NCBI GenBank assembly: GCA_023252015.1
Contig: JAHEXS010000082.1
Location: forward strand, 1-5,555
DNA length: 5,555 nt
Origin: Candidatus Nitrosotenuis sp.
GTDB lineage: Archaea > Thermoproteota > Nitrososphaeria > Nitrososphaerales > Nitrosopumilaceae
Direction of reading: 5' to 3'
In this document: piece by piece, positions 1-4,883 of the stretch
Layout of the letters: each line of letters starts with the position of its first letter
Position numbering within the stretch: the first letter of the stretch is position 1
The notes under the pieces: model-generated
The model's database searches: none
What the model was told of the DNA's origin: nothing
What the model saw: the letters and a program-made list of their open reading frames with translations, nothing else
Translations under genes and position numbers: made by a program

Positions 1-1649
1 GATCCGCCTGCCGCTAGGATCTCAATGTATGTTTTCTCAAAGTCGCGCCCCTCCTTTTTGTATCTTTGGAACAATGACAACGACAAGAGGTTCCCAAATG
101 AATACGCATAGCAGTAAAAGGGAGTGTGGAAAAAGTGCGGAATGCAGCTCCACTCTACTCCAAAATCATCTGATATGTCTATCGAGTTTCCAAACTGGGT
201 CTTGAGGTTGGCAGAATATGTCTTTGATAATTCGTCTACGGTGGTCCCACCTGCAATTTGTTTGTGCGCCGACATTTCAAATATTGTAAAGAATGCCTGC
301 CTCATTATTGTGGCATAGAGGTCGTCTATTTTTTCTGACAGTACGATGATTTTTTCATTATCATTCATTTGGTCTGATATGTTATCGTATAGCAGCAGCT
401 CTGAAAACGTGGACGCTGTTTCTGCAAGTGGCAACGGTGCTTCTGATACAAGTATTGACTGGCCGGATGCTGCCTGGCTGTGAACTGCATGTCCCAATTC
501 ATGTGCAAGTGTAAAGACATCGCGTGCACGCCCCGTATAATTTACAAGAACGTATGGTGTGATTTTTGGGGTTACAGTACTGCAAAATGCCCCATCTCTT
601 TTTCCAAGTCTGACCTCAGAATCAATGTGGTTTTCTTTGAAAACCCTGTCTGCATACTGGGAGAGCCTTGGGCTGAACTTTTCAAGTGAATTCAAAACCA
701 GTTTGGTTGCGCTTTCATAAGAATATCTTTTCTCCTTGATGTTTCTTGTACTTGGCGCATACAGGTCATATCGCCTAAGTTTTTTTAGTCCAAGCATCTT
801 TGCCTTGTACGCAAAAAACTCGTAAAACACATCTGAATTTTTCTTGCAAACGCCAAGCAAACTGTTAATTGTTTTATCATCCACATCATTTCCGATGTTT
901 CGAATAGAAATCGGTGATGAATAACCTCTGATTTCGATTCCCTCATCCTTCCAGTTTAGTGTTAGATTTTGGTAAATTTCCCCAAGAACACCCTTGTTTT
1001 GTGTGTATTTTGTAAGCAGGGTCTTGTATGCAATCTCTCTTGTTTTTGAATTATTACTTCTTACAAGAACTGTCAGTTCCTCACGTGTCATCCTTTTCTT
1101 TTTGCCATTTACTGGAATGATGTACTCAAAGGCGTTTGTTATTTTGTCATACAGTTTCACAAGTGCAGTAGAGCCTGTAACATCAAGTGTGTTGATTATT
1201 TTTTCCTCCGGCTCTGACAGTGAGTATTTTGCCAAGAGTCTTTTGTGCCTTAGGTATTCTCTGAGATTTCCACTGTCTTTTATTAGACGCAACGCATTTT
1301 TTTCATCGATTTTTCTTTTCCACCACAAGTCAAAAAACAGAGTTTTATTGTCTGTCTCCGAGCTAAGCTTTGCCATTTTTGTGACAAGTGATGTCGCCTC
1401 ATCCGACTGGGTGTCTGATGCGTATAGCAGTGATGCATAACCGCCAAGAACGCTTGCGTCTTCTGATATGCCTTCGATGTTTTTTATTATTCCAAGAAAG
1501 TTCTTTGATGACATGTTTGGGTTTAGTGACTTTTTTAATTTCTCAAATTTTTTTACCTTGCCTTCTAAAAGCGAGATCTGTTTTGCAAACTTTGGGCTTT
1601 TGTGATCGGATGTTAGATCAGACAGTTTCCATTTTTCCTGCTTGTACAT
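1..1649 (-). CDS. pepF: Oligoendopeptidase F, M3 family zinc metallopeptidase (C-terminus cut by window edge)
   Basis: Cytoplasmic zinc endopeptidase that cleaves short peptides, probably in peptide turnover after proteasomal digestion. The frame runs open from the ATG at 1649 to the window edge, giving 549 residues. The zinc motif LAHELGH is clear, with H383, E384 (catalytic) and H387. The third ligand is probably E410 in PLAETASTFSE, 26 residues after E384 as in this family. Near the end, HTPFYCYAYSFGNLL (from H508) matches the family's conserved His/Tyr substrate-binding segment, followed by LFQRYKKEG and ILAAGGS. PepF proteins are usually about 600 residues, so about 50 are missing outside the window; this is truncation by the window, not decay. 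The N-terminal 180 residues fit the helical PepF N-domain. No signal peptide is visible. The ATG at 1649 is the only ATG between the upstream in-frame stop (1680-1682) and the conserved part. There is no Shine-Dalgarno sequence, and a TATA-like box lies about 26 bp upstream, so a leaderless mRNA is likely. It is divergent from tRNA-Val. Confidence 0.95.
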   Translation of the reverse strand, partial: MYKQEKWKLSDLTSDHKSPKFAKQISLLEGKVKKFEKLKKSLNPNMSSKNFLGIIKNIEGISEDASVLGGYASLLYASDTQSDEATSLVTKMAKLSSETDNKTLFFDLWWKRKIDEKNALRLIKDSGNLREYLRHKRLLAKYSLSEPEEKIINTLDVTGSTALVKLYDKITNAFEYIIPVNGKKKRMTREELTVLVRSNNSKTREIAYKTLLTKYTQNKGVLGEIYQNLTLNWKDEGIEIRGYSSPISIRNIGNDVDDKTINSLLGVCKKNSDVFYEFFAYKAKMLGLKKLRRYDLYAPSTRNIKEKRYSYESATKLVLNSLEKFSPRLSQYADRVFKENHIDSEVRLGKRDGAFCSTVTPKITPYVLVNYTGRARDVFTLAHELGHAVHSQAASGQSILVSEAPLPLAETASTFSELLLYDNISDQMNDNEKIIVLSEKIDDLYATIMRQAFFTIFEMSAHKQIAGGTTVDELSKTYSANLKTQFGNSIDISDDFGVEWSCIPHFFHTPFYCYAYSFGNLLSLSLFQRYKKEGRDFEKTYIEILAAGG

Positions 1650-1670
1650 GTGATTCTTTGCTCGTTTTCC

Positions 1671-1679
1671 TCTATATGA
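1671..1679 (-). promoter_or_regulatory. Probable TATA box of the pepF gene
   Basis: On the minus strand this reads TCATATAGA and is centred about 26 bp upstream of the pepF ATG at 1649. That is the usual archaeal distance from TATA box to transcription start, so it predicts a leaderless transcript. The match to the archaeal TATA consensus is only moderate. A second candidate, CTATTTAGG near 1692-1700, would give a 5' leader of about 20 nt instead. Confidence 0.35.
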
Positions 1680-1691
1680 CTAATTCTAACG

Positions 1692-1700
1692 CCTAAATAG
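1692..1700 (+). promoter_or_regulatory. Probable TATA box of tRNA-Val
   Basis: CCTAAATAG is centred about 26 bp before the first base of the tRNA (1723), as expected for an archaeal tRNA promoter with transcription starting at or very near the mature 5' end. It sits about 20 bp from the box proposed for the divergent pepF gene, so the two promoters are packed back to back in 73 bp. Confidence 0.45.
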
Positions 1701-1722
1701 TACTGAGTATTTTTCCCAAATT

Positions 1723-1814
1723 GGACCGGTTGTCTAGTGGTTAGGATGACGCACTCACACTGCGTATGGATGAAAATCCCGCAAAGGTCATGGGTTCAAA
1801 TCCCATTCGGTCCA
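1723..1814 (+). tRNA. tRNA-Val (anticodon CAC) with a 19-nt non-canonical intron
   Basis: The full cloverleaf can be folded by hand. The acceptor stem GGACCGG (1723-1729) pairs with TCGGTCC (1807-1813), with one G-U pair, and the discriminator is A1814. CCA is not encoded. The D arm is GTCT (1732-1735) with GGAT (1744-1747) and loop AGTGGTTA. The anticodon stem ACGCA/TGCGT (1749-1753/1761-1765) encloses CTCACAC, giving anticodon CAC at 1756-1758, which reads Val codon GUG. The T arm is ATGGG/CCCAT with loop TTCAAAT. Between the anticodon stem and the T stem there are 24 nt instead of about 5. Removing 1767-1785 leaves a normal variable loop AGGTC and a 73-nt mature tRNA. The intron is annotated separately. 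Confidence 0.93.
1767..1785 (+). other. tRNA intron (19 nt) in the variable region, in a bulge-helix-bulge fold
   Basis: The segment folds as expected for the archaeal tRNA splicing endonuclease. A 4-bp central helix TGCG/CGCA (1761-1764/1780-1783) is flanked by a 3-nt bulge TAT (1765-1767) and a 3-nt bulge AAG (1784-1786). The inner helix GGAT/ATCC (1768-1771/1776-1779) is closed by a GAAA tetraloop. Two possible outer pairs, C1760-G1787 and A1759-U1788, extend it. Cutting after the second base of each bulge removes 1767-1785 and joins A1766 to G1786. The intron therefore lies between tRNA positions 44 and 45, not at the canonical 37/38. Because A1766 and A1785 are identical, the boundary could shift by one base without changing the product. 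Confidence 0.82.
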
Positions 1815-2006
1815 TTTACTCTCAACACACTTGGCTACAAGGCTAGTAAGAGGGGAGTTCCAAGTTTTGTTATCGCGGCACATTCTGCCGTTGGTTTGGG
1901 CAAAATAATTGTACAACCATTCAATATTGCAACAAATCGTGTAGGAACTGTAACCCCACATACTAATTGCGATTGTGCATTTGTCGTTACAAATAGTGCA
2001 CTATGA
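1815..2006 (+). pseudogene. Fragment of a chymotrypsin-like (S1, streptogrisin-type) serine protease
   Basis: One open frame runs from the base after the tRNA to a TGA at 2004-2006 and has protein-like sequence. It begins TLNTLGYKASKRGV, then FVIAAHSAVGLG, IVQPFN, NRVGTVTPHTNCDCAFVVT. The order LGYKA, GV.(G/S)FV.A.H, V.QP, VGTVT, (C)DCAFV resembles my recollection of secreted S1 proteases of the alpha-lytic/streptogrisin group, where the AxH motif holds the catalytic His and D.AFV the catalytic Asp. No GDSGG serine motif follows in any nearby frame, there is no signal peptide, and no start codon precedes the homology outside the tRNA. It is therefore a fragment of about 63 residues without an N-terminus or nucleophile. 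The only upstream ATG (1737) lies inside the tRNA. The family call comes from motif memory; the non-functional state is more secure than the family name. Confidence 0.5.
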
Positions 2007-2163
2007 TGGATTTGTGCTCTTGAAAAAATGAACACTCGATCCTACTACTTTAATCATAATAGTAACTGCAGATATCAGGCCAGAAACACAAAACAAACTC
2101 GAGAACTTTGCAGTATCTATAGTCATTCCAAAGCCTTTTGATTCTAGTAAGGTGTCTGTCTAG
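2002..2163 (+). pseudogene. Remnant of a response-regulator receiver domain (C-terminal half)
   Basis: In the frame ending at TAG 2161-2163 the translation reads YDGFVLLKK, a TGA stop (2029-2031), TLDPTTLIIIVTAD, IRPETQNKLENFAVSIV, IPKPFDSSKV. This matches the second half of a CheY-like receiver. It has the (M)DGF.LLKK segment after the phosphorylation loop, the conserved Thr in IIIVTAD at the end of beta-4, the alpha-4 helix, and the conserved Lys of the KPF motif after beta-5. The half with the acidic pair and the phospho-accepting Asp is absent, and the in-frame TGA would block translation. It overlaps the end of the protease fragment by a few bases in another frame. It lies about 200 bp upstream of a histidine kinase on the same strand, so it could be a decayed partner of that kinase or a relic of an unrelated regulator. 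Confidence 0.6.
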
Positions 2164-2193
2164 TCGAAAACCTGATCACACACAAGCAGCTTG

Positions 2194-2225
2194 AAAATGT
2201 CTAAAGCGGGTATTTCCAAATCTGG
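2194..2225 (+). repeat. Imperfect direct repeat, copy 1
   Basis: 32-bp unit starting AAAATGTCTAAA and ending in a TATTTCCAA(A/G)TCTGG block. It matches copy 2 (2243-2274) at 26-27 of 32 positions. Almost all differences fall in one 5-bp block, GCGGG here and ATATA in copy 2. The repeat period is 49 bp, so the copies are not in the same reading frame. An ATG inside opens a 12-codon ORF (MSKAGISKSGFK), too short to call a gene. Confidence 0.7.
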
Positions 2226-2242
2226 TTTCAAGTAATATTTGC

Positions 2243-2274
2243 AAAATGTCTAAAATATATATTTCCAAGTCTGG
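2243..2274 (+). repeat. Imperfect direct repeat, copy 2
   Basis: Second copy of the 32-bp unit described at 2194-2225, separated from it by 17 bp. Its variable core is A/T-only (TAAAATATATAT at 2251-2262) and doubles as a good candidate TATA box for the downstream kinase gene. Confidence 0.7.
2251..2262 (+). promoter_or_regulatory. Possible TATA box upstream of the histidine kinase
   Basis: TAAAATATATAT is the most TATA-like stretch before the kinase gene. It would place the transcription start near 2284 and leave a leader of roughly 75 nt. A second candidate, CTTAAAAAC at 2284-2292, would give a leader of about 45 nt. Neither is at the leaderless distance from the ATG at 2361, and no Shine-Dalgarno sequence is visible, so the promoter is uncertain. 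Confidence 0.25.
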
Positions 2275-2360
2275 GAGCTCAGACTTAAAAACCCACGACA
2301 CATCCCAGTATCAATGGTGATTCGGGGTTCGGTATGAAAACTGAAACATCGTGGTAAAAC

Positions 2361-4154
2361 ATGTTAAGAAGAACAAATCCGAAAATTGGATTGGATAAAT
2401 ATTGGAGCATCCTGTGGACAGAAAAATATGAAAAATTAAGAAACACTAAGTTCATTGCATTTGTTTTACTTGCCAACATAACTCTGATGGTTTCTACAAA
2501 ACTCTACGATCCTGGTTCGTCAAAAACATTTGGCAACCTTTACTTTATTATCGTGCCATCTCTTTTTGCAGCACTTTCAATATTTCTGGCAATAAAGGCG
2601 CCGCTTCGGGAACGAAAGTTACTTTGTATTTTTGCAGCATTTGCCATTTTTAGGGCAATAGCCGAGATAACATGGATTGTCTATGAAAGCGTATTACATG
2701 TAGACACGTTTCCGTCAATCGCTGATTTCTTTTGGCTAGTGGGTTATGTCTTCATTTCGATTTTCCTGTTCCAGTATCTCAAACCGGTAAGGGATTCTGC
2801 ATCAAAACCAGTCAAAATAATCGCAACTGTGGTGACAATGGTGTACTTGATGCCAACTGGCCTGTCAGTGTACACGCTAAGTCCAGACTCGAACTATTTT
2901 GAATTTCTAGTATCGATTGCATATCCAATAGGAGATGCGGTGTTTTTGTGGCAAGTAGTGGTAGGCCTGACACTACTTTTCAATAAAAAACACAACTCGT
3001 TCTTGTTGTTATTGATGGGAGGCGTTATTGGATTCATCGTATCTGATACTTTGTTTGTATTTATGACTGATTCTTATGAGGTTGGAAGCCTAATTGATAT
3101 GGGTTGGATGGTAGGGTACACGCTGTTTGTGTTTTCTGCTCTTAGCTATAAGCCATTATTAGAAAACAACGGTCAAACACATCCTGTTTTTGCTAAAAAG
3201 GCAAACGGCATCAACTTTGAAACAATGATCAAGTTTGTCATTCCAATGATAACGATCACAATTGTTTTTGTTGCAGGTGCAGTAATTGTTAGTCATTACC
3301 TTTTGTCTGCAGAAGATGGTGACGATATGGATGTATTTTACAACTTTGTATGTCTTCCATTAATAATTAGTGTCTTTATCGCAATTATATTTATCCAAAA
3401 CAAAAACCTGCTCAAATTCGTCAAGATGAGAACAACTGAACTAGAAAAGGAACGAGACCGACTACAAGCAGAAGTTGATGAAAAAGTCGCCAAACTGATA
3501 AAGGTTGAGAGACTCTCTGCAATAGGCGAGCTTTCCTCACGCATTGCACACGACCTAAGAAATCCACTGACAATAATAAAGTCTGGATTTGAAATAATAC
3601 AGCTAAAAAATCCCACCTTTACAAAAGAAACCCAAGGTATTTTGACACGAATAGATAGGGCACTGGTTAGAGTGAGCCATCAAATAGACGACGTTTTGGA
3701 CTATGTTTCCCCAAAGCCATTGTTTTTGGAATCCATTCTTTTATCTGAATTATTACAGTTGTCAGTAGATAGGGTGGCAATACCTGACGGAACGAGCATA
3801 ACTTTACCAAAAAATGATTTTGAGTTCAAGTGCGACCCTTTCAAGATGGAAATCGTGTTAGTTAATCTAATTACAAATGCAATTCAGGCCATGAACAACA
3901 AAGGCCAGGTATTCATACGTGGTTCGGCAAATAAAAAAGAAATTCTTTTACAAGTAGAAGATACCGGTCCTGGAATTCCACCAGACTTGATTAACAAGGT
4001 CTTTGATCCATTATTCACTACAAGGCTTATCGGGACCGGTCTTGGGCTACCAAGCTGCAAGACCATAATAGAAAAACATGGTGGAAGCATTTCAATCAAT
4101 AGTGCAGTTGGAAAGGGAGCCACGTTTTCAATAATGATTCCAAAGATCGACTAG
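2361..4154 (+). CDS. Membrane-bound sensor histidine kinase
   Basis: Two-component sensor of 597 residues, expected to autophosphorylate on His and pass the phosphate to a response regulator. Residues 1-265 form a multi-pass region of about eight hydrophobic segments. Two more segments lie near 289-314 and 325-347, and a charged coiled-coil linker spans about 350-385. The HisKA H-box is at 394-402 (RIAHDLRNP, phospho-His H397). The HATPase domain shows the N-box NLITNAIQAM (N502, N506), the G1 box DTGPGIP (D534), FDPLFTT, and the G2 box GTGLGL (558-563). All catalytic motifs look intact. The membrane region contains an internal repeat: IADFFWLVGY...LKP (120-142) and LIDMGWMVGY...YKP (244-265). 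There is no PAS, HAMP or extracellular sensor domain. The ATG at 2361 is the first after an in-frame TAA (2355-2357). No intact response regulator is adjacent, but a receiver remnant lies about 200 bp upstream. The signal sensed is unknown. Confidence 0.93.
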   Translation: MLRRTNPKIGLDKYWSILWTEKYEKLRNTKFIAFVLLANITLMVSTKLYDPGSSKTFGNLYFIIVPSLFAALSIFLAIKAPLRERKLLCIFAAFAIFRAIAEITWIVYESVLHVDTFPSIADFFWLVGYVFISIFLFQYLKPVRDSASKPVKIIATVVTMVYLMPTGLSVYTLSPDSNYFEFLVSIAYPIGDAVFLWQVVVGLTLLFNKKHNSFLLLLMGGVIGFIVSDTLFVFMTDSYEVGSLIDMGWMVGYTLFVFSALSYKPLLENNGQTHPVFAKKANGINFETMIKFVIPMITITIVFVAGAVIVSHYLLSAEDGDDMDVFYNFVCLPLIISVFIAIIFIQNKNLLKFVKMRTTELEKERDRLQAEVDEKVAKLIKVERLSAIGELSSRIAHDLRNPLTIIKSGFEIIQLKNPTFTKETQGILTRIDRALVRVSHQIDDVLDYVSPKPLFLESILLSELLQLSVDRVAIPDGTSITLPKNDFEFKCDPFKMEIVLVNLITNAIQAMNNKGQVFIRGSANKKEILLQVEDTGPGIPPDLINKVFDPLFTTRLIGTGLGLPSCKTIIEKHGGSISINSAVGKGATFSIMIPKID

Positions 4155-4256
4155 CCGCATTTACATAAGACCTGCAATGAAAATTTTGAGACGTGAACAG
4201 ATAGCACTCCTATAAATTTCCCGTATTACTCTAAAACACTATCTTAAAACATATTG

Positions 4257-4288
4257 TCTTGTCAAAATTTTTACTATCTTGACAAAAT
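4257..4288 (+). repeat. Paired TTGNCAA motifs (direct and inverted)
   Basis: TCTTGTCAAAAT (4257-4268) and TCTTGACAAAAT (4277-4288) differ at one base and are 20 bp apart, about two helical turns. Each core is TTG-N-CAA, so the pair also reads as an inverted repeat, TTGTCAA (4259-4265) and TTGACAA (4279-4285), around a 13-bp spacer. A weaker relative, ACTATCTTAAAAC, lies just upstream at 4238-4250. The layout could be a binding site for a dimeric regulator or a weak hairpin near the 3' ends of two convergent genes. The rest of the 265-bp spacer (4155-4419) shows no gene that I can support. Confidence 0.5.
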
Positions 4289-4391
4289 ACCACAAGGCTT
4301 GAAAAATTCTTTTCACTAAACAACAAAACTACATACTCGATATGATTCCTCATTATCTAAAATCAGAATTCATGAGCACGTAAATTGATTT

Positions 4392-4398
4392 AAAAAAA
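4392..4398 (-). terminator. Probable T-rich terminator of the RHH-like gene
   Basis: On the minus strand a run of seven T lies 21 bp beyond the TAA at 4420-4422. Archaeal transcription often ends at such T tracts without a hairpin. No strong hairpin precedes it. Confidence 0.4.
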
Positions 4399-4419
4399 TA
4401 TGATTGCAGCTGACTTGAT

Positions 4420-4707
4420 TTATTCTTCGCCGATCTTTTTTACAAAATCCGTAATCATCGAATCGTCAAAACTGACTGCCTTTTGTTCAACCATTGTTCT
4501 TACTTTTTGCCAATCTGCTTTACTCATTTTTTTGGTATGTGCTAGGCCGCCAGTCACGAGCATGTTTAAAACCATGGATATGCTCCAAGATTGGTCTGTT
4601 TTTTCGATTAATCGTGCTTGAATTTTGCGTACCTTTGTCTCAATTTCCTTCTCTAGCGTGATACTTTTCTTACTTTTTGGTATCTTTGGTGAATCCTTAC
4701 CTATCAT
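4420..4707 (-). CDS. Small ribbon-helix-helix-like protein, putative DNA-binding regulator
   Basis: A 95-residue basic, cytoplasmic protein. After a Lys/Pro-rich tail (1-14), residues 15-55 look like a ribbon-helix-helix fold. There is a short strand SITLEKE (15-21), an amphipathic helix IETKVRKIQARLIEKT (22-37), a SWS turn, and a second helix ISMVLNMLVTGGL (43-55) ending in the GL typical of CopG-type domains. The C-terminal 40 residues form further charged helices (SKADWQKVRTMVEQK and SMITDFVKKIGEE) that could serve in oligomerisation or partner binding. RHH proteins bind DNA as dimers through the paired strands. I do not recognise a named family, so the fold call is by pattern. The ATG at 4707 follows a TATA-like box by about 26 bp (leaderless), and a palindrome lies between them, which suggests autoregulation. 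No toxin gene is adjacent, so there is no support for a toxin-antitoxin role. It could instead be a lineage-specific protein that does not bind DNA. Confidence 0.7.
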   Translation of the reverse strand: MIGKDSPKIPKSKKSITLEKEIETKVRKIQARLIEKTDQSWSISMVLNMLVTGGLAHTKKMSKADWQKVRTMVEQKAVSFDDSMITDFVKKIGEE

Positions 4708-4716
4708 GAATTGATC

Positions 4717-4729
4717 ATAGGAATCCTAT
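4717..4729 (-). promoter_or_regulatory. Palindrome in the RHH-like gene promoter (possible operator)
   Basis: ATAGGA-A-TCCTAT is a perfect 6+6 inverted repeat around a single central base. It lies between the TATA-like box and the start codon, at about 10 to 22 bp upstream of the ATG. A protein bound there would interfere with transcription initiation. Short inverted repeats overlapping their own promoter are typical operators of RHH regulators. That the product of this gene binds here is inference. Confidence 0.45.
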
Positions 4730-4738
4730 CTTAAAAAC
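4730..4738 (-). promoter_or_regulatory. Probable TATA box of the RHH-like gene
   Basis: On the minus strand this reads GTTTTTAAG, centred about 26 bp upstream of the ATG at 4707, the distance expected for a leaderless archaeal mRNA. It implies the gene is transcribed on its own rather than only by read-through from the AIM24-family gene 176 bp upstream. The rest of that spacer (4739-4883) is AT-rich and shows no supported gene. Confidence 0.5.
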
Positions 4739-4883
4739 CCCTTCTACCAAAACCGGAAATGACGGATTCCATATGTTCTTACCTTAGTTCTATATTGAAT
4801 GGCATAATCTAATTAACGCGTGATTAGTTTGCAATGTTATCAATCTAAACTTTATTCAGATTTGGGCTAGTCAAAATTATGGA

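Noticed and set aside
994..1440. 148-codon plus-strand ORF
   Set aside because: It is antisense to the peptidase gene, whose motifs are unmistakable; Ser/Phe-rich composition fits a shadow frame.
1723..1814. tRNA-Glu (anticodon CTC) reading of the same gene
   Set aside because: A 7-nt loop with U33 next to the anticodon requires CTCACAC, which puts CAC at positions 34-36. CTC would shift the loop and break the 5-bp stem.
1737..2006. 89-codon plus-strand ORF starting at an ATG
   Set aside because: The ATG and the first 26 codons lie inside the tRNA gene. Only the part after 1815 looks like protein, and it is treated as a pseudogene fragment.
1835..2035. 66-codon minus-strand ORF
   Set aside because: It is the complement of the protease-like and receiver-like remnants and has no recognisable features or promoter.
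2194..2274. Short CRISPR array
   Set aside because: Only two imperfect 32-bp copies with a 17-bp spacer, internal divergence and no cas genes; not an array.
2285..2479. 64-codon minus-strand ORF over the kinase start
   Set aside because: It overlaps the coding start of the kinase and looks like a shadow of its hydrophobic codons.
3338..4123. Two minus-strand ORFs inside the kinase gene (3338-3616, 3884-4123)
   Set aside because: They are antisense to the intact HisKA and HATPase motifs and show no family features.
4400..4621. Plus-strand ORF of 73 codons
   Set aside because: It is antisense to the RHH-like gene, which has its own promoter, start and terminator signals.
4420..4707. Antitoxin of a toxin-antitoxin pair
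   Set aside because: The RHH-like N-terminus fits, but no small toxin gene is adjacent, and the neighbours are a 176-bp spacer and a convergent kinase gene.
4809..4827. Hairpin CTAATTA-ACGCG-TGATTAG downstream of the AIM24-family gene
   Set aside because: A 7-bp, AT-rich stem with a wobble pair and no following T tract is too weak to call a terminator or operator.
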